64,000 nt of DNA from Pseudomonas poae (GCF_001439785.1 NZ_JYLI01000005.1:186001-250000), one strand, 5' to 3'; positions 49,144 to 58,426 are shown, counted from the stretch's first letter. Notes: generated by a model not told the origin, from the letters alone. A program made the numbers and translations.

Positions 49144-49839
49144 ATGACTTACAACGTCTCGCCTGTCGGCTTCGTGCGCTCCTGCTTCAAGGAGAAGTTC
49201 GCCATTCCGCGCCAACCGCAATTGGCGCCTGCGGCACGGGGCGTGTTGGAACTGGTGGCGCCGTTCGACAAGGGTGAGGCGGTGCAGGGCCTGGAGCAAG
49301 TCAGCCATGTGTGGTTGCTGTTTGTGTTCCATCAAGCACTGGAAGACAAGCCGCGCCTCAAAGTGCGGCCGCCGCGCCTGGGCGGCAACGCGTCCATGGG
49401 CGTGTTCGCCACCCGCGCCACCCATCGGCCCAATGGCATCGGCCAGTCGGTGGTGAAGCTGGACAAGGTGGAAGCGGGCCGGCTGTGGATTTCCGGGATC
49501 GATCTGCTCGACGGCACGCCAGTGCTGGATATCAAGCCGTATGTGCCGTATGCCGACATCATCGACACCGCCACCAACAACGTCGCCAGCGCTGCGCCGC
49601 AGCTGATTGGCGTGCAGTGGCTCAAGACTGCGTTGCAACAGGCGCAAGGCCATGCCCAGCGCCTGGACGAACCGTTGGTGGAACTGGTTGAGCAGTGTCT
49701 GGCGCAGGACCCGAGGCCGGCGTATCAGGTGCCAACGTCAGAGCGCGAATATGGGGCGCAGTTCTGGGATGTGGATGTGCGTTGGCACTATCCGGAGCCT
49801 GGGATGATTTGCGTGCTGGAAGTGCTGCCGGCTCAATAG
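49144..49839 (+). CDS. trmO: tRNA t6A37 N6-methyltransferase TrmO (TsaA)
   Basis: TrmO methylates t6A37 of tRNA-Thr to m6t6A using SAM. The 231-residue protein begins with the TsaA beta-barrel signature (PVGFVRSCFKEKFAIPRQP, VSHVWLLFVFH, FATRATHRPNGIGQSVVKL). The DIKPYVPYAD motif precedes a C-terminal extension typical of the gammaproteobacterial form. It lies three bases after the DUF1456 gene. Confidence 0.93.
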   Translation: MTYNVSPVGFVRSCFKEKFAIPRQPQLAPAARGVLELVAPFDKGEAVQGLEQVSHVWLLFVFHQALEDKPRLKVRPPRLGGNASMGVFATRATHRPNGIGQSVVKLDKVEAGRLWISGIDLLDGTPVLDIKPYVPYADIIDTATNNVASAAPQLIGVQWLKTALQQAQGHAQRLDEPLVELVEQCLAQDPRPAYQVPTSEREYGAQFWDVDVRWHYPEPGMICVLEVLPAQ

Positions 49840-49853
49840 CACGCAAACCAGAT

Positions 49854-49941
49854 GTGGGAGGGGGCTTGCTCCCGATCGCGGCGTGTCAGTCACTGTCTCG
49901 GTTGACTGACCTACCGTAATCGGGAGCAAGCCCCCTCCCAC
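49854..49941. repeat. REPIN
   Basis: The arms gtgggagggggcttgctccc and gggagcaagccccctcccac are perfectly inverted. This is a different REP subtype from those at 668 and 26493. It lies between the convergent trmO and fpr genes. Confidence 0.93.
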
Positions 49942-49974
49942 ATTTTTGGTTGTGCGTTTGTCAGTGGCGCGGAA

Positions 49975-50754
49975 TTACTTTTCGACGAACGCGCGTTCGA
50001 TCAGGTAATCACCCGGCTCACGCATGCGTGGCGAAACCTTCAGACCGAAGCTGTTCAGCACTTCGCTGGTTTCGTCCAACATGCTCGGACTGCCGCACAG
50101 CATGGCGCGGTCGTCCTCGGGGTTGATCGGCGGCAGGCCGATGTCGGTGAACAGCTTGCCGCTGCGCATCAGGTCAGTCAGGCGACCTTCGTTTTCGAAC
50201 GGCTCGCGGGTCACAGTCGGGTAGTAGATCAACTTGTCACGCAGGGCCTCGCCGAAGAATTCGTTCTGCGGCAGATGCTCGGTGATGAATTCGCGGTAGG
50301 CGACTTCGTTGACGTAACGCACGCCGTGGCACAGGATCACTTTTTCGAAACGCTCGTAGGTTTCCGGGTCCTGGATCACGCTCATGAAGGGCGCCAGGCC
50401 AGTACCGGTGCTGAGCAGGTACAGGTGTTTGCCAGGCTTCAGATCGTCAAGCACCAGGGTGCCCGTCGGTTTCTTGCTGATGATGATCTCGTCGCCTTCC
50501 TTCAAGTGCTGCAATTGGGAGGTCAGCGGGCCATCGGGCACCTTGATGCTGAAGAACTCCAGATGCTCTTCCCAGTTTGGGCTGGCAATGGAGTAAGCGC
50601 GCATGAGCGGGCGGCCGTTGGGCTGTTGCAGGCCGATCATCACGAACTGACCGTTCTCGAAGCGCAGGCCCGGATCGCGGGTGCACTTGAAGCTGAACAG
50701 AGTGTCGTTCCAGTGATGAACACTGAGGACACGCTCGTGGTTCATGTTGCTCAT
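49975..50754 (-). CDS. fpr: Ferredoxin/flavodoxin-NADP+ reductase
   Basis: This FAD enzyme moves electrons between NADPH and ferredoxin or flavodoxin and takes part in oxidative-stress defence. It has 259 residues in the bacterial short form. FAD motif RAYSIASPN and NADP motif STGTGLAPFMSVI are visible, as are the LCGSPSML block and the C-terminal RAFVEK. The start at 50754 has AGGAG about nine bases upstream. It is divergent from the LysR gene that controls it in other pseudomonads. Confidence 0.95.
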   Translation of the reverse strand: MSNMNHERVLSVHHWNDTLFSFKCTRDPGLRFENGQFVMIGLQQPNGRPLMRAYSIASPNWEEHLEFFSIKVPDGPLTSQLQHLKEGDEIIISKKPTGTLVLDDLKPGKHLYLLSTGTGLAPFMSVIQDPETYERFEKVILCHGVRYVNEVAYREFITEHLPQNEFFGEALRDKLIYYPTVTREPFENEGRLTDLMRSGKLFTDIGLPPINPEDDRAMLCGSPSMLDETSEVLNSFGLKVSPRMREPGDYLIERAFVEK

Positions 50755-50879
50755 GTACGGGGGACTCCTGGAGATGGGTCTGCGCCAAAGGTGTGGATGC
50801 GCAATTGCACAGCATTCTAATGGCGGCGACAATATCTGTTAACTGGATTATTAAGATAAGGGTTATCGGTTATATCGAT
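50755..50879. promoter_or_regulatory. fpr-finR divergent control region
   Basis: This 125-base AT-rich region separates fpr and the LysR gene. It contains tandem GGTTAT boxes at 50861 and 50868 and a partial dyad around gataagggttatc, immediately upstream of the finR start. These are plausible LysR binding sites, but no exact operator is known to me. Confidence 0.5.
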
Positions 50880-51806
50880 ATGCGATTTACTCTCCGTCAA
50901 CTGCAAGTTTTCGTCGCCGTCGCCCAGCAGGAAAGCGTTTCGCGCGCTGCTGGCCTTCTGGCCTTATCGCAATCCGCCGCCAGCACTTCGATCACTGAGC
51001 TGGAGCGTCAATCCAGCTGCCAATTGTTCGACCGCGCCGGCAAACGCCTGAGTCTCAATGCGCTCGGCCATCAACTGTTGCCCCAGGCAGTGGCGCTGCT
51101 GGACCAGGCCAAGGAGATTGAGGACCTGCTCAACGGCAAGTCCGGCTTCGGCTCCCTGGCGGTCGGCGCGACCCTGACCATCGGTAACTACCTGGCTACC
51201 CTGCTGATCGGCAGCTTCATGCAGCAGCACCCCGAGAGTCAGGTGAAGCTGCATGTGCAGAACACGGCCAACATCGTGCATCAGGTGGCGCACTACGAAA
51301 TTGACCTGGGTCTGATCGAAGGCGACTGCAGCCACCCTGATATCGAAGTGCAAACCTGGGTGGAGGATGAACTGGTGGTGTTTTGCGCGCCGCAACATCA
51401 CCTGGCCAAACGGGGCACGGCAAGCCTGGATGAGCTGACCCGCGAGGCGTGGATTCTGCGCGAACAAGGCTCTGGCACGCGCCTGACCTTCGACCAAGCC
51501 ATGCGCCATCACCGCAGCACGTTGAATATTCGCCTGGAGCTGGAACACACCGAAGCGATCAAACGCGCGGTGGAGTCGGGTTTGGGGATTGGCTGTATCT
51601 CGCGCCTGGCGCTGCGCGACGCGTTTCGCCGCGGCAGCCTGGTGCCGGTGGAAACACCGGATCTGGACCTGGCCCGGCAGTTCTACTTCATCTGGCATAA
51701 ACAGAAATACCAGACCTCGGCGATGCGCGAGTTTCTGGAGCTGTGCCGCGCGTTCACCGCAGGCGTTCAGCGCAGCGACGAGATCGTGCTGCCGAGCATC
51801 GCCTGA
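50880..51806 (+). CDS. finR: LysR-type regulator FinR
   Basis: The 308-residue LysR protein has its helix-turn-helix in residues 1-60 (MRFTLRQLQVFVAVAQQESV, then LSQSAASTSITELE) and a C-terminal periplasmic-binding-like effector domain. The start at 50880 is set by the standard LysR N-terminus; the longer frame is ignored. In P. putida FinR activates the divergent fpr gene under superoxide stress, and the arrangement here is the same. Confidence 0.88.
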   Translation: MRFTLRQLQVFVAVAQQESVSRAAGLLALSQSAASTSITELERQSSCQLFDRAGKRLSLNALGHQLLPQAVALLDQAKEIEDLLNGKSGFGSLAVGATLTIGNYLATLLIGSFMQQHPESQVKLHVQNTANIVHQVAHYEIDLGLIEGDCSHPDIEVQTWVEDELVVFCAPQHHLAKRGTASLDELTREAWILREQGSGTRLTFDQAMRHHRSTLNIRLELEHTEAIKRAVESGLGIGCISRLALRDAFRRGSLVPVETPDLDLARQFYFIWHKQKYQTSAMREFLELCRAFTAGVQRSDEIVLPSIA

Positions 51807-51809
51807 GGG

Positions 51810-52172
51810 TCAGACGAGGATCACGCCCCACACCAGCGCAATCATCGTCAGCGCCACAAATTGCGCGGCGCTGCCCATGTCCTTGGCGTTTTTCGACAGG
51901 GGATGGAGGTCCAGGGAAATACGGTCGATGGCCGCTTCAACCGCCGAATTGAGCAACTCGACGATCAAAGCCAGCAAGCACACGGCAATCATCAGCGCCC
52001 GCTCGACCCGGCTGACATTCAGGAAAAAGCTCAGTGGCACCAGAACGACGTTGAGTAGCACCAACTGACGAAAGGCTGCCTCACCGGTGAAGGCTGCGCG
52101 CAGGCCATCCAGGGAATAACCCCCAGCGTTGAAGATACGTTTGATACCGGTTTGACCCTTGAAAGGCGACAT
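51810..52172 (-). CDS. dgkA: Diacylglycerol kinase
   Basis: This small integral-membrane enzyme phosphorylates diacylglycerol to phosphatidic acid, recycling lipid by-products of glucan and LPS modification. It has 120 residues and three membrane spans. The catalytic signature VELLNSAVEAAIDRISLDLHP contains the conserved Glu and Asn. The start MSPFKGQTGIKRIF at 52172 is the family N-terminus. It lies next to erdR, as in P. aeruginosa. Confidence 0.96.
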   Translation of the reverse strand: MSPFKGQTGIKRIFNAGGYSLDGLRAAFTGEAAFRQLVLLNVVLVPLSFFLNVSRVERALMIAVCLLALIVELLNSAVEAAIDRISLDLHPLSKNAKDMGSAAQFVALTMIALVWGVILV

Positions 52173-52247
52173 AGATATAGGCAACTGAACCAAAGAAGTG
52201 GGGAAGCTAGATCACGCAAAGTCAAAAAAGCGTGAAGCGGTAACAGC

Positions 52248-52898
52248 TTAATGCTGAGAAATTGACTCAAGTTGTTGCAAGAGCAACGCCGCCTGGGTTC
52301 GCGTACGCACCCCAAGTTTGCGAAAGATCGCCGTGACGTGGGCCTTGATCGTCGCTTCCGACACGCTCAGCTCGTAGGCAATCTGCTTGTTCAGCAGACC
52401 TTCGCAGACCATGGTCAATACGCGGAACTGCTGGGGCGTCAGGCTCGCCAGACCATCGCGGGCAGCCTTGGCTTCGTCGGACACGTTGATTTCTTCAAAC
52501 GCTTGCGGCGGCCACGACACATCACCGTCCAATACCGTGCGCACAGCCTGCTGAATGTCTTCCATCGCGCTGGACTTGGGTATGAAGCCGCTGGCACCGA
52601 ACTCCTTGGAGCGCACCACCACATCGGCGTCCTCCTGAGCCGAGACCATCACCACGGGGATCTGCGGATACTGGCCACGCAGCAGCACCAGCCCCGAAAA
52701 GCCATAGGCGCCCGGCATGTTCAGGTCGAGCAGCACCAGGTCCCAGTCGGCTTTTTCGGTGAGGCGCGCCTCCAGTTCGGCAATGCTGGCCACTTCGACC
52801 AGGCGAACATCAGGACCCAGGCCCAGAGTGACGGCCTGATGCAGCGCACTGCGAAACAGCGGATGGTCATCGGCTATCAGGATTTCGTATGTGGCCAT
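52248..52898 (-). CDS. erdR: LuxR-type response regulator ErdR
   Basis: The 216-residue protein has a receiver domain with phospho-acceptor Asp58 (LVLLDLNMPG) and the acidic pair Asp10-Asp11. A C-terminal LuxR helix-turn-helix follows (LTPQQFRVLTMVCEGLLNKQ, then SVSEATIKAHV). ErdR in pseudomonads belongs to the regulatory cascade for ethanol and acetate oxidation. No cognate kinase is adjacent, as usual for this orphan regulator. The position next to dgkA supports the name. Confidence 0.9.
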   Translation of the reverse strand: MATYEILIADDHPLFRSALHQAVTLGLGPDVRLVEVASIAELEARLTEKADWDLVLLDLNMPGAYGFSGLVLLRGQYPQIPVVMVSAQEDADVVVRSKEFGASGFIPKSSAMEDIQQAVRTVLDGDVSWPPQAFEEINVSDEAKAARDGLASLTPQQFRVLTMVCEGLLNKQIAYELSVSEATIKAHVTAIFRKLGVRTRTQAALLLQQLESISQH

Positions 52899-53016
52899 TG
52901 ATTAAATGATCCTGTTTTTATGGGGCCCCTGATCGGCGCCCGGCTTGCCCAGCGCTGCCTGGAGGGTCAAGCACTACGCCGCGGGCATTTTAGCGGGTTG
53001 TAGCGTTACCTTGCCA

Positions 53017-53742
53017 TCATGGCTTTGCCATCGGTACAAAGGGCGCAAGGCGCGTGTGGGCGTCGTCGGTCGGGTCCAGTGGCAACTGGAATTTGGCGGC
53101 CAGGTAATGGGTGCTGAACACGTCGAGGTAGGCGTCGAGCACTTCGCTGGCGGCCAGGTCGTCGGCCAGCTCCAGGCACAGGGCTGCGACTTCGGCCGTG
53201 CAGAAATGATCATCACGCTTGGAACGCCGCAGCTTGTAGCGCGACAGCTGTTCCGGCGCCAGGCTCAGCACCGGCAGACGCTCCAGATACGGGCTCTTGC
53301 GAAACATCTTGCGCGCTTCGCTCCAGGTGCCGTCCAGCAGGATGAACAACGGGCGCTTGCCCTCCTCCACGCGAACTTCGCTGACCACACGCTCAGGCGT
53401 CACGAACTCACCGGGAAACACGATGTAGGGTTGCCACTGCGGGTCGGCCAACAAGGTGAGCAAACCCTGATCGACCTCAGTGCGCGACCAGGCGAATGCT
53501 GTGGTGTCGCGAATGACATCCGCAATCAGCCAGCCAGTGTTGCTGGGTTTCATCGGTTCAACATCGTGCATCAACAGGCACATGGCCGACCGGGCCTGGA
53601 CCTCTGGTCGCCAGGCGCACAGACAATACTCGGGAATCACACGGCAGTTGGGGCAACGTTCAGCGCGCGAACCACGGTTGAGGAAGGGTCGCACGGCTCG
53701 CGCCAGGCGCTCGGTGCGCAGGCGGAAAACGGCGTGGCTCAT
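53017..53742 (-). CDS. DTW-domain tRNA-uridine aminocarboxypropyltransferase
   Basis: Proteins of the DTW family (TapT/TuaA type) add an aminocarboxypropyl group from SAM to uridine 47 of tRNA. The 241-residue protein shows an N-terminal zinc-type Cys cluster (CPNCRVIPEYCLC) and the family's DxTW motif as LLDGTWSEARKM. PYLERLPVLSLAP and the RKSKRDDHFCTAE-like block (RRSKRDDHFCTAE) follow. The start at 53742 (MSHAVFRLRTERL) lacks a clear ribosome site; a GTG at 53754 is possible. Confidence 0.87.
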   Translation of the reverse strand: MSHAVFRLRTERLARAVRPFLNRGSRAERCPNCRVIPEYCLCAWRPEVQARSAMCLLMHDVEPMKPSNTGWLIADVIRDTTAFAWSRTEVDQGLLTLLADPQWQPYIVFPGEFVTPERVVSEVRVEEGKRPLFILLDGTWSEARKMFRKSPYLERLPVLSLAPEQLSRYKLRRSKRDDHFCTAEVAALCLELADDLAASEVLDAYLDVFSTHYLAAKFQLPLDPTDDAHTRLAPFVPMAKP

Positions 53743-53921
53743 CGGGTGCGCCACAAAATCGGGTCAATCGACACGGGAAAAACTCGTGGAAGGCAAAAGT
53801 GGCCGCAGTTTACCAGCGATACGCCTGGCTGTAGTGGCCAGGGCTCACCTATAATCGCGCGCCACTGAACGCACGGCCCTGTGGCGGGTCTATGCACCAG
53901 TAACCGAATCAGGAGAGTTTC

Positions 53922-54362
53922 ATGCTGCGTTCCATGCTGCGCCTTGCTGCCCCGTCCATCGCCCTCGCGCTGGTGCTGCCTGTTGGCGCCCAGGCGGCCT
54001 CGCTGCTGGAGGCCCAAATGAACAGGAAGCTGCAAAGCGTCGCGGCTGAAAGCAACAAGGACCTGCCCCGGGAAATTGACGAAAAAACCCTGGAAGTGGC
54101 CTACACCGTTGAAGGCATGCAGCTGATCGATCACCTCAGCGTACTGCCTGACCGCGCCGAACAGATGCGCGCCAACCCCAAGGCTGTGTATTTCCAGCTG
54201 GGCCAGAGCGTGTGCCTCAATCCGGGTTACCGCGAACTGATGGCCAAGGGCGCCGTCATGCGCTACGAGATTACCGAGAACAAGACCAACCGCCCTGTGG
54301 CGTCGGTCAAGTTCGTGGAAGCCGATTGCCCGGCACCGACTGCCGCTAAAAAGAAAAAGTAA
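53922..54362 (+). CDS. PA3611-like secreted protein (quorum-sensing-regulated virulence factor family)
   Basis: The 146-residue protein has a Sec signal peptide (MLRSMLRLAAPSIALALVL...AQA, cleavage near 25). The small mature domain contains two Cys residues (SVCLNPG and EADCPAP) and a Lys-rich C-terminus. It matches the PA3611 family, structurally known but of unknown mechanism. An AGGAGAG ribosome site lies six bases before the ATG. Confidence 0.85.
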   Translation: MLRSMLRLAAPSIALALVLPVGAQAASLLEAQMNRKLQSVAAESNKDLPREIDEKTLEVAYTVEGMQLIDHLSVLPDRAEQMRANPKAVYFQLGQSVCLNPGYRELMAKGAVMRYEITENKTNRPVASVKFVEADCPAPTAAKKKK

Positions 54363-54569
54363 GCCCTGCTTGCTCTCCTCGTGCCCAGGTCCCTGGGCGC
54401 GTGACTCCCCGCGTCAGTTTCTCCCGCCCAGCCAGACGCTTGCCTGACCGCCAATAAGCGGTTGCCAGCCAAGGGTTTTTCGGCCCATGATCAAGCCATC
54501 CCATCCTTTCGCTCGCAGCAGTCTCACTGCTGTTCTGTCATATTTTCAGGGCAAAAAAGGAGAAGTTGA

Positions 54570-55682
54570 ATGCCTTATGAATCGAATGAGCTTCTATTAC
54601 GGCACTTTGAAGAAAACGGGACCGATCTCACGCAACAGGTCGACGCGCAGCTCCAACTGATCGCCCCCAACAGCCAGAATATTGCGCTATATCGCGACAT
54701 GATTCTTACTGTGCTGCGCATGGCACAAGACGACCGGGACCGCTGGAACGCCAAAATCACCCTGCGCGCTATCAGGGAGCTGGATCACGCCTTTCGCGTG
54801 CTGGAACAGTTCAAAGGCCGGCGCAAGGTGACAGTGTTCGGCTCAGCCCGTACGCCGATGGAAAGTCCGTTGTACGCACTTGCTCGGGAAGTCGGCGCCG
54901 CGCTGGCGAGCTCGGACCTGATGGTCATCACCGGCGGCGGTGGCGGCATCATGGCCGCAGCACATGAAGGCGCAGGCCTGGAGCACAGCCTAGGGTTCAA
55001 CATTACCCTGCCGTTTGAACAGCACGCCAATCCGACCATCGATGGCACCGATAACCTGCTGTCCTTCCATTTCTTTTTTACCCGCAAACTGTTCTTCGTC
55101 AAGGAGGCCGATGCGCTGGTACTGTGCCCAGGCGGGTTCGGCACGCTGGATGAAGCGCTGGAGGTGTTGACCTTGATCCAGACCGGCAAAAGCCCGCTGG
55201 TACCCGTGGTGCTGCTGGATGCGCCGGGGGGCGGTTTCTGGCAAGGCGCCCTGGACTTTATCCGCAGCCAGCTGGAAGCCAACCGCTATATCCTGCCCAC
55301 AGACCTCAAGCTGTTGCGGTTGGTGTACAGCGCAGAAGAAGCCGTGGAAGAAATCAATCAGTTCTATGCCAACTTCCATTCCACACGCTGGCTGAAGCGG
55401 GAATTTGTGTTGCGCATGCATCACGCTCTCAGCGAACGCGCAATGACTCACCTGCAGGATGAGTTCGCCAGTCTGCGCTTGAGCGGCGAATTCCAGCAAC
55501 ATGCCTACACCGGGGAAGATCATGATGAGCCGAAGTTCAGCCATCTGACGCGACTGGTGTTCAACTTCAACGGCCGTGATCAAGGCCGTTTGCGTGAGCT
55601 GGTGGATTACATCAACTTGCCGGAGAACTGGGCAGAGGCCCAGGGCACGACGCAGCAGAGAGCGGCGCCGGAGCCTGCGTGA
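54570..55682 (+). CDS. LOG-family (TIGR00730-type) Rossmann protein
   Basis: The 370-residue protein carries the nucleotide-binding lysine-decarboxylase-like fold: VTVFGSARTPMESPLY, VITGGGGGIMAAAHEGA and the hallmark PGGFGTLDEALEVLTLIQTG. LOG enzymes release adenine-type bases from nucleoside 5'-monophosphates, including cytokinin precursors. This longer form has about 85 extra N-terminal residues and a C-terminal extension of about 90 of unknown role. AAGGAG precedes the ATG. A terminator hairpin follows. Confidence 0.9.
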   Translation: MPYESNELLLRHFEENGTDLTQQVDAQLQLIAPNSQNIALYRDMILTVLRMAQDDRDRWNAKITLRAIRELDHAFRVLEQFKGRRKVTVFGSARTPMESPLYALAREVGAALASSDLMVITGGGGGIMAAAHEGAGLEHSLGFNITLPFEQHANPTIDGTDNLLSFHFFFTRKLFFVKEADALVLCPGGFGTLDEALEVLTLIQTGKSPLVPVVLLDAPGGGFWQGALDFIRSQLEANRYILPTDLKLLRLVYSAEEAVEEINQFYANFHSTRWLKREFVLRMHHALSERAMTHLQDEFASLRLSGEFQQHAYTGEDHDEPKFSHLTRLVFNFNGRDQGRLRELVDYINLPENWAEAQGTTQQRAAPEPA

Positions 55683-55691
55683 TTTTTGAGC

Positions 55692-55729
55692 AAAAAAAAA
55701 GGCCCACTATTCTCATAGTGGGCCTTTTC
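55692..55729 (+). terminator. Terminator after the LOG-family gene (repeat copy A)
   Basis: The stem AAGGCCCACTAT/ATAGTGGGCCTT has a four-base loop, an A-run on the left and T-run on the right, so it can act in both directions. A near-identical copy lies at 56741-56775. Confidence 0.93.
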
Positions 55730-55764
55730 TGCACAGTGCCTTAAATTTTGCCAAATGCATTCAT

Positions 55765-55786
55765 GTGGGAGCAAGCCTCCTCCCAC
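55765..55786. repeat. Single short REP palindrome
   Basis: gtgggagcaagcctcctcccac is a solitary, truncated REP-like palindrome. It lies just before the 3' end of the secreted protein gene on the other strand. Confidence 0.6.
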
Positions 55787-55799
55787 ATTTTTACACGCA

Positions 55800-56654
55800 T
55801 TATTTGATGGCGGAATTATCAACCGTCTTGATGAGCGCGCCATTCAAATCACGGTAGATATTGAGCTGCGCATTATCGGATTTACGAGTTGCAAGTACAT
55901 TAATGTCATTTACCGAATCACCGTTCACATCAGACTGGACGGAAACAGCGATAGGTGTCAGCGTGTTACCAGCTGAAAATGGAATATAGGTAACCACACC
56001 GTTCGATTTAATAACTTTTACCCCTACAACACCAGAATCCGCATCCGCATAGAGGTTGTAGGTGTCACCGTTGAGCGTGTCGGTATCATAAAGCACATTG
56101 TTGCCTACCGGCTCGGCAGCAGTTGTAATTATGATGGCGTCGACATCGGCTCCATCGGTGCCCGGGATTACACTGGTGCTGTTGCTGGTGTCAACCACCT
56201 TCACATAAGGATAAGCAAGCACCTTATCGACTTGTCCGTCGATATTGAAACCTACCCAAGAACCTGAACCACCGGATGCCAGGGAGACAATCGTGGGTGT
56301 CAGCCTAGTGTAAGACACGCCATTGGCCGAGACGTACACATCAAATGAATCCCACCAGCCAGCCTCATATACGTAGATGTCCACATCTGAAGTGCCATCA
56401 GCCTTAAGCGCATTGGGACCCACTTTAAATACTGCGCTGCCACTCTTCCCAAGCGAGAGGTACTTACCATCCGGCGTGCCCACTGCGTTACTTTGAATAG
56501 CGCCGTCACCAGATGCCCCACTTCCAGGGCTGTAATCAACGACTGAAGTGACGAATCCCACAGCAGTTCCAGGGGACTCTGCATAGGTAGAGTATTTTTC
56601 GGCATGGGCTGCGGCAGACAATAGGCACATAAGCGCGATGATGATCTTCTTCAT
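55800..56654 (-). CDS. Secreted protein of unknown function with a calcium-loop-like motif
   Basis: This is a 284-residue exported protein with signal MKKIIIALMCLLSAAAHA. The start at 56654 has AAGGA seven bases upstream; an in-frame ATG at 56675 with its own AGGAG is equally possible. The mature part has a beta-rich surface-protein type domain (GTPDGKYLSLGKSGSAVFK, DIYVYEAGWWDSFDVYVS). The C-terminus holds DVNGDSVND, a calcium-loop-like Asp/Asn repeat. Base composition is more AT-rich than its neighbours. It sits between two copies of a terminator segment, suggesting later insertion. Confidence 0.8.
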   Translation of the reverse strand: MKKIIIALMCLLSAAAHAEKYSTYAESPGTAVGFVTSVVDYSPGSGASGDGAIQSNAVGTPDGKYLSLGKSGSAVFKVGPNALKADGTSDVDIYVYEAGWWDSFDVYVSANGVSYTRLTPTIVSLASGGSGSWVGFNIDGQVDKVLAYPYVKVVDTSNSTSVIPGTDGADVDAIIITTAAEPVGNNVLYDTDTLNGDTYNLYADADSGVVGVKVIKSNGVVTYIPFSAGNTLTPIAVSVQSDVNGDSVNDINVLATRKSDNAQLNIYRDLNGALIKTVDNSAIK

Positions 56655-56740
56655 ACTGATTCCTTTCTGTTTCATGGGGACTCCTTTATGGCGGATCAAA
56701 GCGATGCTCTGATTTTTTGACTCAACGATTTTCTGAAACA

Positions 56741-56775
56741 AAAAAGGCCCACTATTTTCATAGTGGGCCTTTTCT
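56741..56775. terminator. Terminator hairpin (repeat copy B)
   Basis: Stem AAGGCCCACTAT/ATAGTGGGCCTT with loop TTTC, differing from copy A by one loop base. It lies upstream of the secreted protein gene and after the recX stop region. No gene reads into it from the left in a way that obviously needs it. Confidence 0.85.
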
Positions 56776-56851
56776 GACTGGCACTCTAAATGGCGCCAAG
56801 TGTGTTCAAAGTGAGAACGGATTTACCGCCCTCAATATGCTTGTGTGCTAT

Positions 56852-57319
56852 CTAATCGTCCATATCCCGACCGCTTAACAAGCGACTGATCATGTCCATC
56901 GAAAAACCGCGATAACTCAAAAAACGCCCTTGCTTCGCACGCTCTCTGGCATCAATCGGCAAATGACCAGAGAACTTGCGACGCCAGGTGTCTTCCAGCT
57001 GCGTCTGCCAACTGATACCGCACTCGCGCAAGGCAAGGTCGATATCGGCACGTTGCAGACCACGCTGGCTCAGTTCTTCACGAATTCGCGCAGGACCGTA
57101 ACCGGAGCGCGCTCGATAAGACACGAAACTTTCGAGATAACGGGATTCAGACAGCAGCCCCTCTTCCGTCAAACGGTCCAGGGCTGTTTCGATCATTTCG
57201 GGCTCTGCGCCGCGCTGACGCAATTTACGCGTCAGCTCGACCCGACCATGCTCGCGGCGAGCGAGCAGGTCCATTGCAGTGCGCCGAACGGCGACGAGTG
57301 TATCCAGTACAACGGTCAT
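56852..57319 (-). CDS. recX: RecA regulator RecX
   Basis: RecX binds RecA filaments and inhibits them. The 155-residue helical protein shows the family's tandem three-helix repeats: [38 protein letters not shown] and the C-terminal [16 protein letters not shown]. It lies eight bases after recA on the same strand and shares its LexA-controlled promoter. Confidence 0.95.
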   Translation of the reverse strand: MTVVLDTLVAVRRTAMDLLARREHGRVELTRKLRQRGAEPEMIETALDRLTEEGLLSESRYLESFVSYRARSGYGPARIREELSQRGLQRADIDLALRECGISWQTQLEDTWRRKFSGHLPIDARERAKQGRFLSYRGFSMDMISRLLSGRDMDD

Positions 57320-57327
57320 CGTTTGCT

Positions 57328-58386
57328 TCAGATATCAGTGTCAGCTTCTTCAACTTCTTCAACCGGCTCACGGTTGGCTGCAGCCTTCACATCCGGCGCG
57401 GCGGTGAGCAGCTTGTCGCGAATCTGCTTCTCAAGTGTGGCCGCGATATCCGGGTTCTCCGCCAGGAACTTGGCCGAGTTGGCCTTGCCTTGGCCGATCT
57501 TGCTGCCGTTGTAGGCATACCAGGCACCGGACTTCTCGACGAAACCGTGCAGCACGCCCAGGTCGATCATCTCGCCGTTCAGGTAGATACCCTTGCCGTA
57601 GAGAATCTGGAACTCGGCCTGACGGAACGGCGGAGCAACCTTGTTCTTCACGACTTTAACGCGGGTTTCGCTACCTACCACTTCGTCACCTTCTTTCACC
57701 GCGCCAGTACGGCGGATATCCAGACGGACCGAAGCGTAGAACTTCAGCGCGTTACCACCGGTGGTGGTTTCCGGGCTGCCGAACATCACGCCGATCTTCA
57801 TGCGGATCTGGTTGATGAAGATCACCAGGCAGTTGGCGTTCTTGATGTTACCGGTGATTTTACGCAGCGCCTGGGACATCAGACGGGCTTGCAGGCCCAC
57901 GTGCATGTCACCCATTTCGCCTTCGATTTCAGCCTTGGGTACCAGGGCTGCCACGGAGTCAACCACGATCACATCGATGGCGTTGGAGCGCACCAGCATG
58001 TCGGTGATTTCCAGGGCCTGCTCGCCGGTATCCGGCTGGGAAACCAGCAGGTCGTCAACGTTGACGCCCAGCTTGCCGGCGTACTCAGGGTCGAGGGCGT
58101 GCTCGGCGTCGACGAACGCGCAGGTGGCGCCCATCTTTTGTGCCTGGGCAATCACCGACAGGGTCAAGGTGGTTTTACCGGAAGATTCAGGACCGTAAAT
58201 TTCGACGATACGGCCTTTTGGCAGGCCGCCAATGCCGAGCGCGATGTCCAGACCCAGAGAGCCAGTGGAAATAGCCGGGATCGCCTGACGGTCGTGATCG
58301 CCCATACGCATTACGGCACCCTTGCCGAATTGACGTTCGATCTGACCCAGGGCCGCAGCCAAGGCTTTCTTCTTGTTGTCGTCCAT
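57328..58386 (-). CDS. recA: Recombinase RecA
   Basis: RecA is the ATP-dependent strand-exchange protein and the co-protease that triggers LexA self-cleavage. It has 352 residues. The Walker A motif is [10 protein letters not shown] (residues 65-74). The [20 protein letters not shown] block, loop L2 ([18 protein letters not shown]) and an acidic C-terminus ([13 protein letters not shown]) are intact. The start [17 protein letters not shown] at 58386 is the family N-terminus. A LexA box lies 41 bases upstream. Confidence 0.99.
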   Translation of the reverse strand: MDDNKKKALAAALGQIERQFGKGAVMRMGDHDRQAIPAISTGSLGLDIALGIGGLPKGRIVEIYGPESSGKTTLTLSVIAQAQKMGATCAFVDAEHALDPEYAGKLGVNVDDLLVSQPDTGEQALEITDMLVRSNAIDVIVVDSVAALVPKAEIEGEMGDMHVGLQARLMSQALRKITGNIKNANCLVIFINQIRMKIGVMFGSPETTTGGNALKFYASVRLDIRRTGAVKEGDEVVGSETRVKVVKNKVAPPFRQAEFQILYGKGIYLNGEMIDLGVLHGFVEKSGAWYAYNGSKIGQGKANSAKFLAENPDIAATLEKQIRDKLLTAAPDVKAAANREPVEEVEEADTDI

Positions 58387-58426
58387 TAAAGTCCTCACGT
58401 AATCAATAAGGCCTGACGGCCAACAC

